Shown here: positions 1-10,560 of the stretch, in pieces
Layout of the letters: each line of letters opens with the position of its first letter
How positions within the stretch are numbered: position 1 is the first letter of the stretch
NCBI GenBank assembly: GCA_029961685.1
Contig: JARWKL010000008.1
Coordinates: 39,380,144 to 39,444,143 of the forward strand
Length of the DNA stretch: 64,000 nt
Reading direction: 5' to 3'
Source of the DNA: Aristolochia californica
Lineage: Eukaryota; Streptophyta; Magnoliopsida; Piperales; Aristolochiaceae
The notes under the pieces: model-generated
Databases searched by the model: none
Seen by the model: the letters and a program-made list of their open reading frames with translations, nothing else
What the model was told of the DNA's origin: nothing
Translations under genes and position numbers: made by a program

Positions 1-599
1 CGGGAAGAACTTGTTTCCGTATTTCGGAAGGTGACGAGAGCTCCCCGGTCTGCAATTCGTTGGATCGAGTGGAACGGTACGAAAGAAGACAAACTTATAT
101 GACCTTAAGACCGAACTCTGTACCGTAAGGCGTAAATGCATGTATTGTTAATAAACTCGGTCTGAGTTGCTTTGACTCGTCCCATTAAATTCGAGTTAAA
201 GGAAATATCCAGGAAAACTCGTTCATTTGAAAACTCAGATTAACGGGTCGCTTCGGCTCCTTTATTTGAGTTATTTCTTATTTTTATTATATTTAATTAT
301 AAAATAAAGTATATAATACTATATATTGCAAATATTTAACAATTACAAATGAGGGCAAAATGAAGAGAATTTTGACAATGTCTCTTATGTTGAAGAGCAA
401 TTTTTTAAGTGTTTTATATGACTCTCACACGAAAAAGTCTTAAAGAAGAAAGAATTAATAGGGTAGAGTCTACCAAGAGTTTCATGGGAATAAATGTCGC
501 AATAGTTTTAGTTTGAAGGTGTTTTAGTTTTTTTTAATTTAATTATAATTAGAAATATTATTCTGGGTATACAACCATTATAATAGTGTATACTTGATA
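1..599. other. AT-rich intergenic DNA
   Basis: No coding region, RNA gene or clear repeat is visible here. The stretch at about 160-270 is rich in ACTCG/GAGTT steps like those seen near hAT and LTR remnants elsewhere in the window, so it may be an old transposon edge. The rest is A/T-rich with long A and T runs. Confidence 0.5.
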
Positions 600-1265
600 A
601 ATAATAATCACGACAATAAAAAGTTTTCTTTTAGTCGTTCATCGTCGTTGTTGTGTCCTATATCCTACCGTTGTCTTTTGTCCGATTACTCTCCTATTAG
701 GGCTTGCCGCCACCATCATCTCTAACGTTGTTGTCGGCCTCTCGCCACCGTTTTGTCTTGTTGACATCACCATCGAGTCGCACATCCACTATCATCGTCA
801 CCCTACCGCCTGTTGACAACCAAAGTTCCTTGCCAGTGTTGCACCAGACACCCCCTGCCTGCATCGTCTTAGAGATTTAGACCTAAGTCCAGGGGGGATT
901 TCCACCCTGGGCACATCGTCCCGCGCACGTATGTGCGCAACGTGCAAAGTCGCATTGAATTTCACACGTGTGAGTTTTCGCATGTGAAACAAATAAAAAA
1001 AATTTGAAAAAAAAACTCTTCTTGTAGAGCCTCTGATTCCCATTTGGACGATGTAATTCTGTCCACCCCAATTGCCTCTAGTGTCGTTGATCTTCTACTG
1101 GACGATGCGATTCCGTCTGCCCTATCCGTTGCCATTCCATCAGACGATGCGATTCCGTTCACCCTAACTGCCTCCAATGTTGTTGTTCTTTCTTCGGACG
1201 ATGCGATTCCGTCTGACCCAACCGCCTCCAATGCCGTTGATTTTCTCTATCTTGCAAGGCTATGA
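600..1265 (-). repeat. Inverted, diverged relative of the hAT-type element core
   Basis: Read on the minus strand, 962-1231 stays open and encodes a degenerate periodic peptide with DGIASS-like units. The same units occur on the plus strand inside the elements at 6549-8061 and 60037-61479. The neighbouring minus-strand GC-rich part (about 880-960) resembles the sequence that follows the units in those elements, including a run around CACGTGCAAG/CACGTTGCGC and a short CCCCC run. No terminal repeats were found, so this is a fragment in opposite orientation. Any protein product is unlikely. Confidence 0.5.
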
Positions 1266-1312
1266 TAGAAATAAAGATAAAGATAAAAGATAGAGATAGA
1301 GATAAAATATAA
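1262..1312. repeat. GATA-type simple repeat
   Basis: Short stretch of GATAAA/GATAGA units, a purine-rich microsatellite about 270 bp upstream of the first gene. Confidence 0.7.
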
Positions 1313-1491
1313 TTTAATTAGAGACAACCTCAAATTGTAGAGTTGTAATCAACTGTGTGTGTTATAATTCTATAAATAATGTAAACCTAATAAATGATAA
1401 TGACGACAATATCATTCTACGTTGTTATATTTTACGTTATGCCCATGCCTCATACACGTTATGTGTAAGTCGGGATAATATTGGCCTAAAA

Positions 1492-1499
1492 TATATAAA
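1492..1499 (+). promoter_or_regulatory. TATA box of the BORCS6-like gene
   Basis: TATATAAA lies 79 bp upstream of the ATG at 1578, which leaves room for a start site near 1525 and a leader of about 50 nt. The position fits; function is inferred. Confidence 0.5.
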
Positions 1500-1577
1500 A
1501 AAATTATCTATGGGACGAGCGAATCTGCCAGAAATATATCCTTCGCTCGGGAGCCGCGGAAGCAGTAGTTTGAAGCA

Positions 1578-4500
1578 ATGGATGAACCGTCAGACGCGAG
1601 CGACACGACAGGTGACGCCCTGGCTTCAGAATTCTGCCGACATGGGAGCCCAATGGATTCAAATGACGGTTGCTCCGATGAAAACAAGCCCACCGTCAAT
1701 CCTCGACAGATTCTGGGAGCTCTGGAGATCGTGGAGAGGGATTCGATCGCCATTGCTGAGAGTTTCAACTCTCTTTTCTCCTCGCCTCGGTTGGCGCTGT
1801 CAGAGGTTGGCTTGCTGTAAATTACCCAATTGGTATCTCTTTATGTCTTAAATTTGATGATGGGTGGTCGAAGCTTTGATATGTCTACTGAAAGTTCTGA
1901 TTTTTGGAGGCCTTTACTATTCATCGCTCTCTGTGTCTTTTGCGGATATTCGTAGCTACAGATATAAGGTTATACAAATGTGAGGTGAAATTATACTTCC
2001 GGATTAGTGCACGTCGTCCAAATTCTGGTACATTTTTTCTCCATCGCAGTGCTGGTTAATAAAGATTAAAATCGTTGTTTTGGAATAATTTTTCTTATCT
2101 TCTCAATCTGGATTTTAAATTCGGGATGGCTCTAATCTCTGTGAACGCTATGTTGTGCGTTGTGATTCTGTTACTATGGGCTGTTATTTTGGTGATCATC
2201 TGTTTCTGAGTATTTCATCCGGTGAAACTGCTTTCAAATTTCATATTTTTTGGCTTTTGCATTCGACATACTGGTTGCTTCTTTGCTGGTAACCCAATAT
2301 GATTTCAGAAATGAGAAATTTGGATTTTGTTATGAATTTTTGCTGTTGATGTGTCATTGAGCCTCTTATGATGACTTTAACTATGCACTTTAACAAAGTA
2401 AACTTAGTTGAAATTCAAAAGGAAAAAAAGTGGCTTCAGTCATCCCAAATTCTAACTCGGATTGTTTATAAATGTACACACTTGCAGTTCCATGAGTTAG
2501 GCAATCAATTTTCTTTTCCTGAAATTTGGTGATTCTGCACTGCCCCCCGGGAAACTAAGTCATATTTTAGTTTTGTATTTCTTTAGCTATAGTAGAAGCC
2601 CCTGGTTAATTTGAGGAACTAACTATAAAAGCAATAACTCCCTAGATTTATTTCCGCTAGAATAACTATACTGTTTGTTGAGGAACTAACTTAAAAGCAA
2701 TAACTTTCTATTTAAAATAAAATAAAGGAAAATTTTCTGCACATCCTTTGTATGTTTCATGAGTAGCAGGATGCTCCTTGATTTTGCTGTTTCATCTGTC
2801 TTAAGGTATCTCTGACAATTTAGTACCTGTACTCTCTGTAGGTTACCGGCACATCAGTTGAACATATGCATTGTTTTCTTGATGCTGCAGGCCACTTGCA
2901 AGAATCTGGTAAAGAGAATTATTTTTCAGATCTTGAACTTCTTTTGAACAGTAAAAAGAATCCTAGCTTTCACTACAGGTAGTAAATGCCAACAAATCTA
3001 GTGCATTTAAAGGAGGTGTTTACTTTCCTGAATTTCTGCCTGTTTTTTGTGGCTTGGTGGACCATGATGGGAAACCAGTATGAGTTCTTTCCGCAGAGTC
3101 TTTTCACATTAAAATAACTGGTATATGTATGTCCATATGGTACGAATGTGGTTAGCTTTGACCCATTGTGTGTAAACGTGGATACTGTGGCACCAATGAA
3201 AGATCCCGAGCAAGATATTTTACTCTATCCAGTTGGTGAGATTATATGATTGTACGCTATCCATGGCTAGCTCCTTGAATTAGTGGCTTCAGTTATTTTT
3301 CTCACATTCCTCTTGTATTTCTCAAAGGATACGGATGCTTTGCAGCACAATGTGACCGAGGAACTAAAACTTTTTTCTCCAGTCTTGTGGATTAGTTGGA
3401 TGGGACTTGAGAATGTAAAAGACCATCACCAATAGTTTCAGTGGATAATTTTTGTTGCAGTCAACCTCCGTTCCAATCCCCCTACCTAAAGAAGATTCGT
3501 TGGTCAGACCTGCTGGAACTTTCAATATCCTATCATACATATATCAAACCTCAATGGAAGTGTACTGTTACTGCAATTGCATTTCAGCTACTGCTTTATA
3601 GTAGTTTTGAAGCTTTATCTGGACATTTTTCAAATGCTTATATTTCGGATTTCATGCTTTATTCATTGTTCAAAGGTCATGAGTTTGATTATTTGTCCAA
3701 CAGTTATTGTGGTCTTAACAAATTGTAATGAGAGTAACAAGCTGATTATGTCATGTTAGAGTCATATAAATATATTTAATTCTATTATATTACTCTGTTA
3801 GAACATAATATTCTGACCATCTTCTTTTGGATGTCGTCCTTCGCTGCTTTCTTTTTGCATGTAGCTCTTGATGCAGCGACCAAAGGAAACCATTTTATAA
3901 ATTCCTGTTTAAGATAGTAAGTCCGCTTCCATCTTGATTTTTTTTTGTTATATTACTGAAAACTTTATAAATTTTTATGAATTAGTAAACTCCTTGGTAT
4001 CCTAAGTCTATTAGTTGTGAGTCACATCTCAGAATTCAGGCATTCAAAGAATAATGTAAAATGATCATGATACTTTTATTTCTTTAACTTTTCTTCTTTT
4101 CATTCATAAGGTTGATTTTTCAGGGCATTCCATTGCTATCCATCATCATCAATCTTCATTGTCATCATTATCAAAGACTTGATGCAGCTATGTCATGGTC
4201 AGCTGTATGAATCTTCCTTCTCTATTTTGTGATATCACTTGCTAGCTCCATTCTTTGATGGCCTTCTTTGTGAATTTTTTCTTCTCTCTCAGCGCAGCAT
4301 TTTAAGCCTTCTGCTCTTAATTGTCACTCCCAAAGCTAATACTGTTAAAACCATTGCAATTTTGCACTATTGCTAAGTCTCCATTGAACTTATCCCTTCA
4401 TGTGTGCAGACCGTCTCTAACTATACTCTGTTTTTTGGCCAGAATAAATTACAGAAAGGCATCTGACTCAATTTTTTTTAACTTAGAATGGGGAGATCTA

Positions 4501-5327
4501 ATTCAAGTTCTTGTACTAAGTCATGGATTATATTATAGCCAATGTGGGATTTTTCTCGATATTCCTACTCATGTGAAGGCCCAACAACCCTTTTCTTCCA
4601 TCATAACGTCCAAAGTTCAAGTTTAAAATTAAGAGAGGCACAACCCAAATGCTAATACGAAATTGTAGATGACTTCAGTCTTCACATACTGATGAGATTT
4701 CTTTTTTGAATATAAAATAAAGATGTTGGGCATATTTGTGCAATTGGTCACTTTTATGATTTTTCCTGTCCTCCTTTGCAACAACCCGTTTCTGTCATCA
4801 TAACATCCAAAGTTCAAGTTTAAAATGAAGAGACACACAACCCAAATGCCAATACGAAGTTGGAGATAACTTCTATTTCTTTTCTGAATATAATATAAAG
4901 ATGTTGGGCATATTTGTACAATTGGTCACTTTTATGATTTTTCCTATCCTTTCTTTCTCTACTTCTAAGTTTTCTGGGGAGTGAGCTGGTGTTTATTGGC
5001 CACTCATGCTTTCTTTATTAACCTTCTTATTTCTAAGAGGCAGTTTTGCCTGTTTCCTGCAGGTTGAATCAGGAAATGAAGGGCATTGAAAATCTAGCTA
5101 TGCAATTGTATCCTTCCATTATATATAGTTTACTTCAGGACTTGGTTTCTAACATGCCAAAAAGTTTGTCAATGGTTAATCTTGCATCTTCATTGCATTC
5201 ATGCTCTCTTAGAGTAGCGAAAATCATTTTTTGGTTTGTGCTTCTTAATACATGTTGTAGAAAGATTCTTAAGAGGAGTGTGGATGCTCTGGACTCTTCT
5301 AGAAACCAAATTTTGCATTTTTCATAA
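1578..5327 (+). CDS. BORCS6/DUF2365-like small helical protein (BORC/BLOC-1-type subunit), five exons
   Basis: Five exons join to one frame of 151 codons plus stop: 1578-1805, 2842-2908, 3865-3913, 5063-5107 and 5261-5327. Acceptors are all AG, and donors 1, 2 and 4 are GT. The joined product has an acidic N-terminus (MDEPSDASD) and then a helical region through exon junctions giving VTGTSVEHMHCFLDAAGH, ALDAATKGNHFIN, LNQEMKGIENLAMQL and KRSVDALDSSRNQ, ending in ILHFS. This matches my memory of the plant family related to BORC subunit 6, which in animals helps place lysosomes; the role in plants is little known. The start is supported by a TATA box 79 bp upstream. Oddity: after exon 3 the sequence is ATAGTAAGT instead of GT, and using the GT 3 bp later would bring in a TAG stop. 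The gene may therefore be mis-spliced or dying. The exon structure is strong; the family name is less certain. Confidence 0.7.
4582..4955 (+). repeat. 197-bp tandem duplication inside intron 3
   Basis: The segment beginning CAACAACCC at 4582 is repeated from 4779 with the same order of landmarks: a TCCAAAGTTCAAGTTTAAAA block, a CACAACCCAAATGC block and ATGTTGGGCATATTTGT. The copies differ at scattered sites. It lies between exons 3 and 4 of the BORCS6-like gene. Confidence 0.85.
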
Positions 5328-5944
5328 TTTGGAGGCCTTCTCTTATCATATCTTTGTGCCGAATCAGGCGAGTTTCCATCCTATCATGCTCTTCGTGAAA
5401 AACTGGTAAGCCTCTGTTATTGAGTTGTATGAGGCCGTTATAGAAAACATGTTCCCAATCATTGGTTTTGTGACTGGGCCAATAACTTGCTTTTGGTGAG
5501 TCCATATCATCTTACTGTTCAGCTCTTTTGCAAGTTAACATAGGCTAAAGGAACTCTTTAAGTGAAAAAGTGCTAAAGTACGAGGACTCTAGGAGAAAAG
5601 AAAACTCAATTCATGTTAATGCACTGTGAGGTAATAAGATATAGAATAGTAAAATGATTTTTTTTATACAAAACCGACGTTTGTATTTCTGATATAAATA
5701 CCTCCAACAATATAACTCAAAATTAAAAACGGTTTGTTTCTCAAGAAACTAGACTCAAAGAGTTTTAATTTGATACCCCATTTGACAAAAAAAGTTTCGT
5801 TATTGAATTTGTTATGATCGCTTGATTTGTTTCATTCTGTAGCATGACCATTACCGATTCCAATGAGAATATTCCCTTACATATAGATCAAATTGACCCA
5901 ATCTCAGGTCAAGTCCTATTTTGGCCTTTCCCTATGACTAGTCA
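5328..5944. other. 3' flank of the BORCS6-like gene
   Basis: Contains the presumed 3' UTR and AT-rich spacer. A 68-codon minus-strand open frame at 5299-5505 overlaps the last exon but has no recognised relative. Nothing else is supported. Confidence 0.4.
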
Positions 5945-6223
5945 AGTGGAATGCTTGGATTTGGAGAGAGTAGCGCTCACCAAATTCTAAAGTAAACTTA
6001 TCCATCCTCCCTCGCCTCTCCTCATATGATTATAGTGTAGATTGCTGCAAATGGAGTGGAGTTGCATGCAACATTGAAATAAGATTTGTGATCCAGCTTG
6101 GCCTCCATTTCAAGAATCTTTAAGTGCCCAAATTGATGCGGTATTGATAGAGTTGAAACATCTCAAGCACCTCGGCTTGAGTGGAAACACTTTTCTAGTT
6201 AAATTTCCTTATTTTTTGGGTTA
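5945..6223 (+). pseudogene. RLP-E: broken N-terminal fragment of a receptor-like protein
   Basis: Conceptual translation gives VECLDLERVALTKF, a stop, then (in other frames) DCCKWSGVACN, FVIQLGLHF and AQIDAVLIELKHLKHLGLSG. These line up in order with the N-terminal cap and first repeat of RLP-A (CFDVEREALTKF, GVTC, YVIQLNL, QIDAALLQLKHLRQLDLS). There is at least one in-frame stop and more than one frameshift. The fragment ends at an LTR whose TG begins at 6224. It is a dead member of the RLP cluster and keeps the paired CC that RLP-A has lost. Confidence 0.8.
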
Positions 6224-6450
6224 TGTTAATTTTTCAGGACTCCATGAAATTAACTCATGGAGAAAAAGGGAGAGAGACCCATTGGGAGAAAACCAGAGGA
6301 AGAAGGGTTATGGACTTGATTTCCCAACTCTCCCCCTGAAGCTCAATTTATAGATTAATGAAACTATTGTATTATAATAATACCTCTGAACTTAGGGTTT
6401 TAACCGTGAAACTTTAACCTTATTATATCAATGCTATCAATGCTATCAAT
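6224..6450 (-). mobile_element. LTR fragment, same family as 59209-59350
   Basis: Begins TGTTAATTTTTCAGGACTCC and is nearly identical over at least 130 bp to the stretch from 59209, where the end abuts an iMet-type primer site on the minus strand. The segment is thus the 3' end of a minus-oriented LTR. The far end (TGTTGG) is not reached, so it is truncated near 6450. It interrupts RLP-E. Confidence 0.65.
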
Positions 6451-7290
6451 GCTAATCCGTAGTTATGGTGTTTTAGAATTTCAATTTTTTTTTCTTTTAT
6501 CTCGTTGTCTCGTGCCCTTGTTTTTGCTTGGTTCTATGATCTAGTGAGTAGGGGTGGCATCGAGTCGAGTCGAGCCGGAACCTGCCTATGTTCTAGCCAA
6601 GCTTCGAGCCGAACTTCATCTCGAACCTAAAATTGTTATCGAGCTCGAGCCAAGCTTGAGCTTCAACATATATTTAAAACATTTCAAAAAATATATATCA
6701 AATAAATTATATATAAAATTATGCATACATTTTACATAAAATTGGGCATGACCTCTACATAAAATTGGGTATAAGATTGGGCATGACCTCTGTTTAAAAC
6801 TGAGCATAATTTATATATATAATACCTGTATAAAATTTGGCATGACCTCTACTTCAAATTGGGCATAATCTATATACATAATACCCGCATAAATACTCCA
6901 TAAAAATATCTATACATTCCATAAATACTCCATGAAATTTTTTATACACTCCATAAAATAATCTAAACACTTCATATATTGCATAACATTATGAATAAAC
7001 TCCATACAATAATCAAACACAACAAAATTAAATGAAATATCACTATCAATTTACATTCACCCAAATAAAATCTATAAATCCATTATAAATTTACTAACTA
7101 TAGTTGTTTCTCTTCATGCTAGAAAATAATATACATCCCTACATGAGCAAAATCTCCACCTATGATAAAAACAAAAAAATAAAATTAGTTATTGTCAGAT
7201 AAAAAAATATTCTTTCACTACTAGTTACTTAATGTCGTTAAAAATATTAAAATTATTTCATCGTCAGGTGGCAGAGCAGTGGCATGGGAG

Positions 7291-7490
7291 GCAGCTAGTG
7301 CGGACGGAATTTCATCGTTAGGTGGAAGAGTAGTTGCATTGAAGGCAGTTGGTACGGACGGAATTTCATCGTTAGGTGGCAGAGCAACGACACTGAAAAC
7401 GGTTAGTGTGGACGGAATTGCCTCGTCCGATGGAAGAGCAACGGCACTAAAGGCGGACGGAATTGCATCGTCCGAAGGAAGGGTAGGGTA
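7291..7490 (+). repeat. 54-bp tandem units with an open reading frame
   Basis: Unit starts at about 7301, 7355 and 7409, with a shorter 45-bp step to 7454. Each unit encodes an 18-residue module beginning DGISSLGGR or DGIASSDGR followed by LKAV-like residues. The frame 7279-7491 (+) is open through the array. Similar arrays, also open, are at 60813-61013 (+) and in inverse orientation at 962-1231. A protein role is not shown. Confidence 0.8.
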
Positions 7491-7630
7491 GCGGCTGGGG
7501 TGGATGGAATCACATAGTTTGGATAGGACGAAGAGTTTTTTTTTTTTTAATAAAAAATTTCCGTGTTAAAGCCCACGTGCAAGTTCGCACGCTGCATGGG
7601 GATGACGCGTCCAAGGGGGGAAATAATTTT

Positions 7631-7880
7631 CCCCCTTGAACTTAGGTTGTCTCGGTGCTGCCGAGACGGGTGGTGTGGGGGGTGGCGGTGGCACCGGCAG
7701 ATGGGAGCGGTCGGCGCTTTGGTTGGAGGGGTGAACGGCGGTAGCGGGGTCGACGACGGCGAACAATGCCCCCCTCCCCCTCCCCATCACCCCCCTTGAA
7801 CTTTGGTTGTCTCGGTGCTGCCGAGACGGGCGATGTGGGGGGTGGCGGTGGCACCGGCAGACGGGAGCGGTTGGCGTCCA
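7631..7880 (+). repeat. 160-bp tandem duplication with a perfect hairpin
   Basis: The block starting CCCCCTTGAACTTAGG at 7631 recurs at 7791. Each copy has GTCTCGG-TGCTG-CCGAGAC (7649-7667 and 7809-7827), a 7-bp perfect stem with a 5-nt loop, followed by a GTGGGGGGTGGCGGTGGC run. Copy 2 of the transposon has only one such block (hairpin 61176-61194). Confidence 0.8.
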
Positions 7881-8069
7881 GTCCCGAGATAGACTTCCAA
7901 ATCACCCCGATTCCTGCCTCTCGTTAAATTAACGAGCTGAACCTGGCTATGTTCAAAGTTTGGCTCATTAATTTAAACGAGCCGATTTCTTGAGATAAGG
8001 AATCCGGGACCGAGTCGAACTCGAGCCACTCGCGAGCCGGCTTGGTTCGTAGCCACTCCTACGAGTGAG

Positions 8070-9780
8070 TCCCTTGTCACCAAAAGAGAAGAAGATTGTT
8101 GCTGCTCTAGTGTTTGCTTCTCTCTGCTATGTTCTTGAAGATCAAACAAACCTTCTCTCCTCTAGTGAGACAGTTTGGCAATTGTGCTACCCGCCTCTGC
8201 CTACCTGATCGACCTTTGTCGACGAAGATATCCGAATGAAGGATGTTGCAAAGGCATTCACGACGGCATCTTGAAAGGTGGTTGTTACCGTGTCTGACAT
8301 CATCTGATAAGTTACCAGGCTCATGGTCTTGCGAAGGCCAATCTAGTTGGTGCTATTTATTTTTTGAAAAAGTGTTGTTGTCTTCTATCTCGACCTAATT
8401 GTATTCGATCGTAAGATTATCCCACTAGCGTCTTCACTCAGGAGTTTTGGCGACGAACCAACAAACTAGCAAGCACTCTACCATGTGAGTTGGTCTGTGA
8501 TTTCTGCCATCATTCCGAGTTATGAATTTAATCTGATTTATTTGCCGAAGATCTTCTGTTCGCTGGATTATTTCCTTTGCCAAAAACTTTGGTAAATAAC
8601 CATTTGAGAATCTTCTATTATATCTTTGTGGTTGATTATCGTAATTTGCTGGGATCACGTCTAGTTTCACGGGATTACATTCCGATCTAATCTGGCTTAC
8701 TGAATCTGAGTTTACCTCGACTTGCTAATGTCCCGCTCTATTCAAAAGTCCGCATCGCGGGGAGGAAGACAAAGGAATATATTCAGATTTAATCTGCCAA
8801 GTTAGGTAGGTTGTTTTTAATCGAGCGCCGATTCACCCAACTCAGATCAGACCTTGTCGGGTCAACCCAACGAACCAGTGACCCGAGCATTGCTTACTAC
8901 CTCTGTCCTACTTGGGCTAACCCAATGAGTCGATTTGATTCAGCCCAACTCGGACCCAGTCAACTTAGTTCGTGTCATCTTGACTAGGCCTACTTGCTTA
9001 TTGCGTCTGTTATATAGGTCCAAGTCCTGAGTTCTATACCCATTTCTTCCGCTACTTGGTTATATTGGTCTACCTCTTCACTCGGCTCGACTCGGTCCCT
9101 TGGCTCCGACGTGATATTATCTTGAATTAATTGACAACATATTCCTTAGTCAACGTATTATTTGGTGTCAACGTATTATTTGGTGCATAACCTTCTGATG
9201 GTCAGTGTATTATATTGGTCTTCTTAAAAAACGTAAAATTATCTAGTTATTCTCTTCCAAAATAATTGGGTCTTCATAATGTCGATATCTAAAATATGTT
9301 TACATTTATTCAGGTAATAAGACTTCTAAATAGTTTTATTCTAAAAAAATAAATCAAGGTAATGATAATTTCATTGTGTAATATCCAAGTATTTAGGAAA
9401 GTAATTTACTCATTTTATGAATTTATGTAAGATTACCCATTTACCTATATACATTTTACTAATAAAACAAATAATAAGGCACATTGAGAGAGAAAATACA
9501 ATGCATATGTCATTTTATGTTTTTTTTTTAAATTTACATATACAATTAATCAAATACTGAATTCAGATGTAATTGGAGAAATATTCTAATTGACAGCTAT
9601 TTAAATTGGGGTTGTCAAATTAGGGCACATTGGACCTCGTCCTACCATCCTATGACACATGTTGTGAAGATGGGGTTGAGTGGTCATTAGTGCCAATTCA
9701 TAAGAGTTAAATTCGATATTTTGAATTTAAAAAAAAACAATTTGGACCCTACTTGGTAGATGAACCATTGGTCCAGATAT
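8070..9780. other. Non-coding DNA, partly shared with 61488-61757
   Basis: The part 8070-8338 is nearly identical to 61488-61757, then the two copies part. The remainder (8340-9780) is rich in CCCAACTCGG/GACTCGG steps at 8810-9110 and AT-rich after that. No gene or intact transposon could be supported. Confidence 0.5.
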
Positions 9781-9784
9781 CGCT

Positions 9785-10340
9785 TTGGGTGAAGGAGGAG
9801 AGAGATTAGACTGTTCTGTCAACTACATCTGTCAACTAATGCAGTCGACTATTCAACACGTTCATTTGAAGAAAGGAGGGATACTAATGAACATTCTAAC
9901 ACGTCCAACACGTTCTCTACCACATAAATCTTGCGGTAATGAACTTTCTAATGTGTATGATCTGAACTTCTTCTAATGCACATTTTCTAGTGATGTATAA
10001 ATGTGTATGTTCTCAACTTGTAATTCTCAAGTTCTACCCTAATTCAAACAAACACTTATATACTTATCGTATTCAAAATGGTGTATGTCGATTTTTATTA
10101 CAAGATGTTGGAAATAATGAGTTTTTAAAAAAATTATTTTTTAAAAAGTATGAGAGTATTGTCAAGTTCATTGAGTCATCATAGACGGTAAATCTCCCTT
10201 ATATCAATAATATGAATTGGATTTTTGGGTAATCGATACATATCAGACTTTCGAACCCACCCCAGTTCTATCCCTATTAAATTTGATTTCGATTTGGAGT
10301 GTGATTGAAAGAGAGAAATCTTACTTAGTATAAGAAGTAA
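9785..10340 (+). repeat. Dispersed RLP-flank block, copy 1
   Basis: The order is a GGGTGAAGGAGGAGAGAG box, CAACACGTTC, then a block with TTGTAATTCTCAAGTTCTACC, ATATGTTGGAAATAATG-like and TGAATTGGATTTTTGGGTAA. Near-identical versions occur at about 17940-18239, 49950-50241, 63005-63330 and 63575-63900. It contains no convincing gene. Confidence 0.75.
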
Positions 10341-10560
10341 ACGTATCGCAAACGGTTGAGAGAGAGAGAGAGATTGACTCCAAAGTCTTCATTATGCATT
10401 TTTTCTACACGTTAGTAAGTCATGGAAGACCTAAATGTATGGTTTTGGTGAACGTATTGCAAACGGTTGAGAGAGAGAGAGATCAAATAGCTCGACTCCA
10501 AAGTCTTCGTTATGCATTTTTTCTACACGTCAGTAAGTCTTGGAAGACTTAGATGTATGG
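10325..10560 (+). repeat. Local tandem duplication of about 115 bp
   Basis: CGTATCGCAAACGGTTGAGAG...GACTCCAAAGTCTTC...GTTAGTAAGTCATGGAAGAC appears once from about 10332 and again from about 10449. A further relative lies at 62475-62550. Confidence 0.75.

Larger units (their letters stand above)
6549..8061. mobile_element. Non-autonomous hAT-type DNA transposon, copy 1
   Basis: The left end TAGGGGTGGC and the right end, read inward on the other strand as TAGGAGTGGC, form an imperfect terminal inverted repeat. GAGTCGAGCC/AAGCCGGCTC-rich subterminal sequence follows on each side. The flanking 8-mers are CTAGTGAG (6541-6548) and CGAGTGAG (8062-8069), matching at 7 of 8 bases, as expected of hAT target duplications. 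There is no transposase frame. The interior is AT-rich with GGGCATGACCTCTA repeats, then a 54-bp array, then a GC-rich block with hairpins. Copy 2 at 60037-61479 sits in the same flanking sequence, so both came by segmental duplication rather than two insertions. Confidence 0.75.

Noticed and set aside
5299..5505. 68-codon minus-strand frame (SPKASYWPSHKTNDWEH...)
   Set aside because: It overlaps the last exon and 3' flank of the BORCS6-like gene and I recognise no relative. It could be a fragment, but nothing supports it beyond being open.
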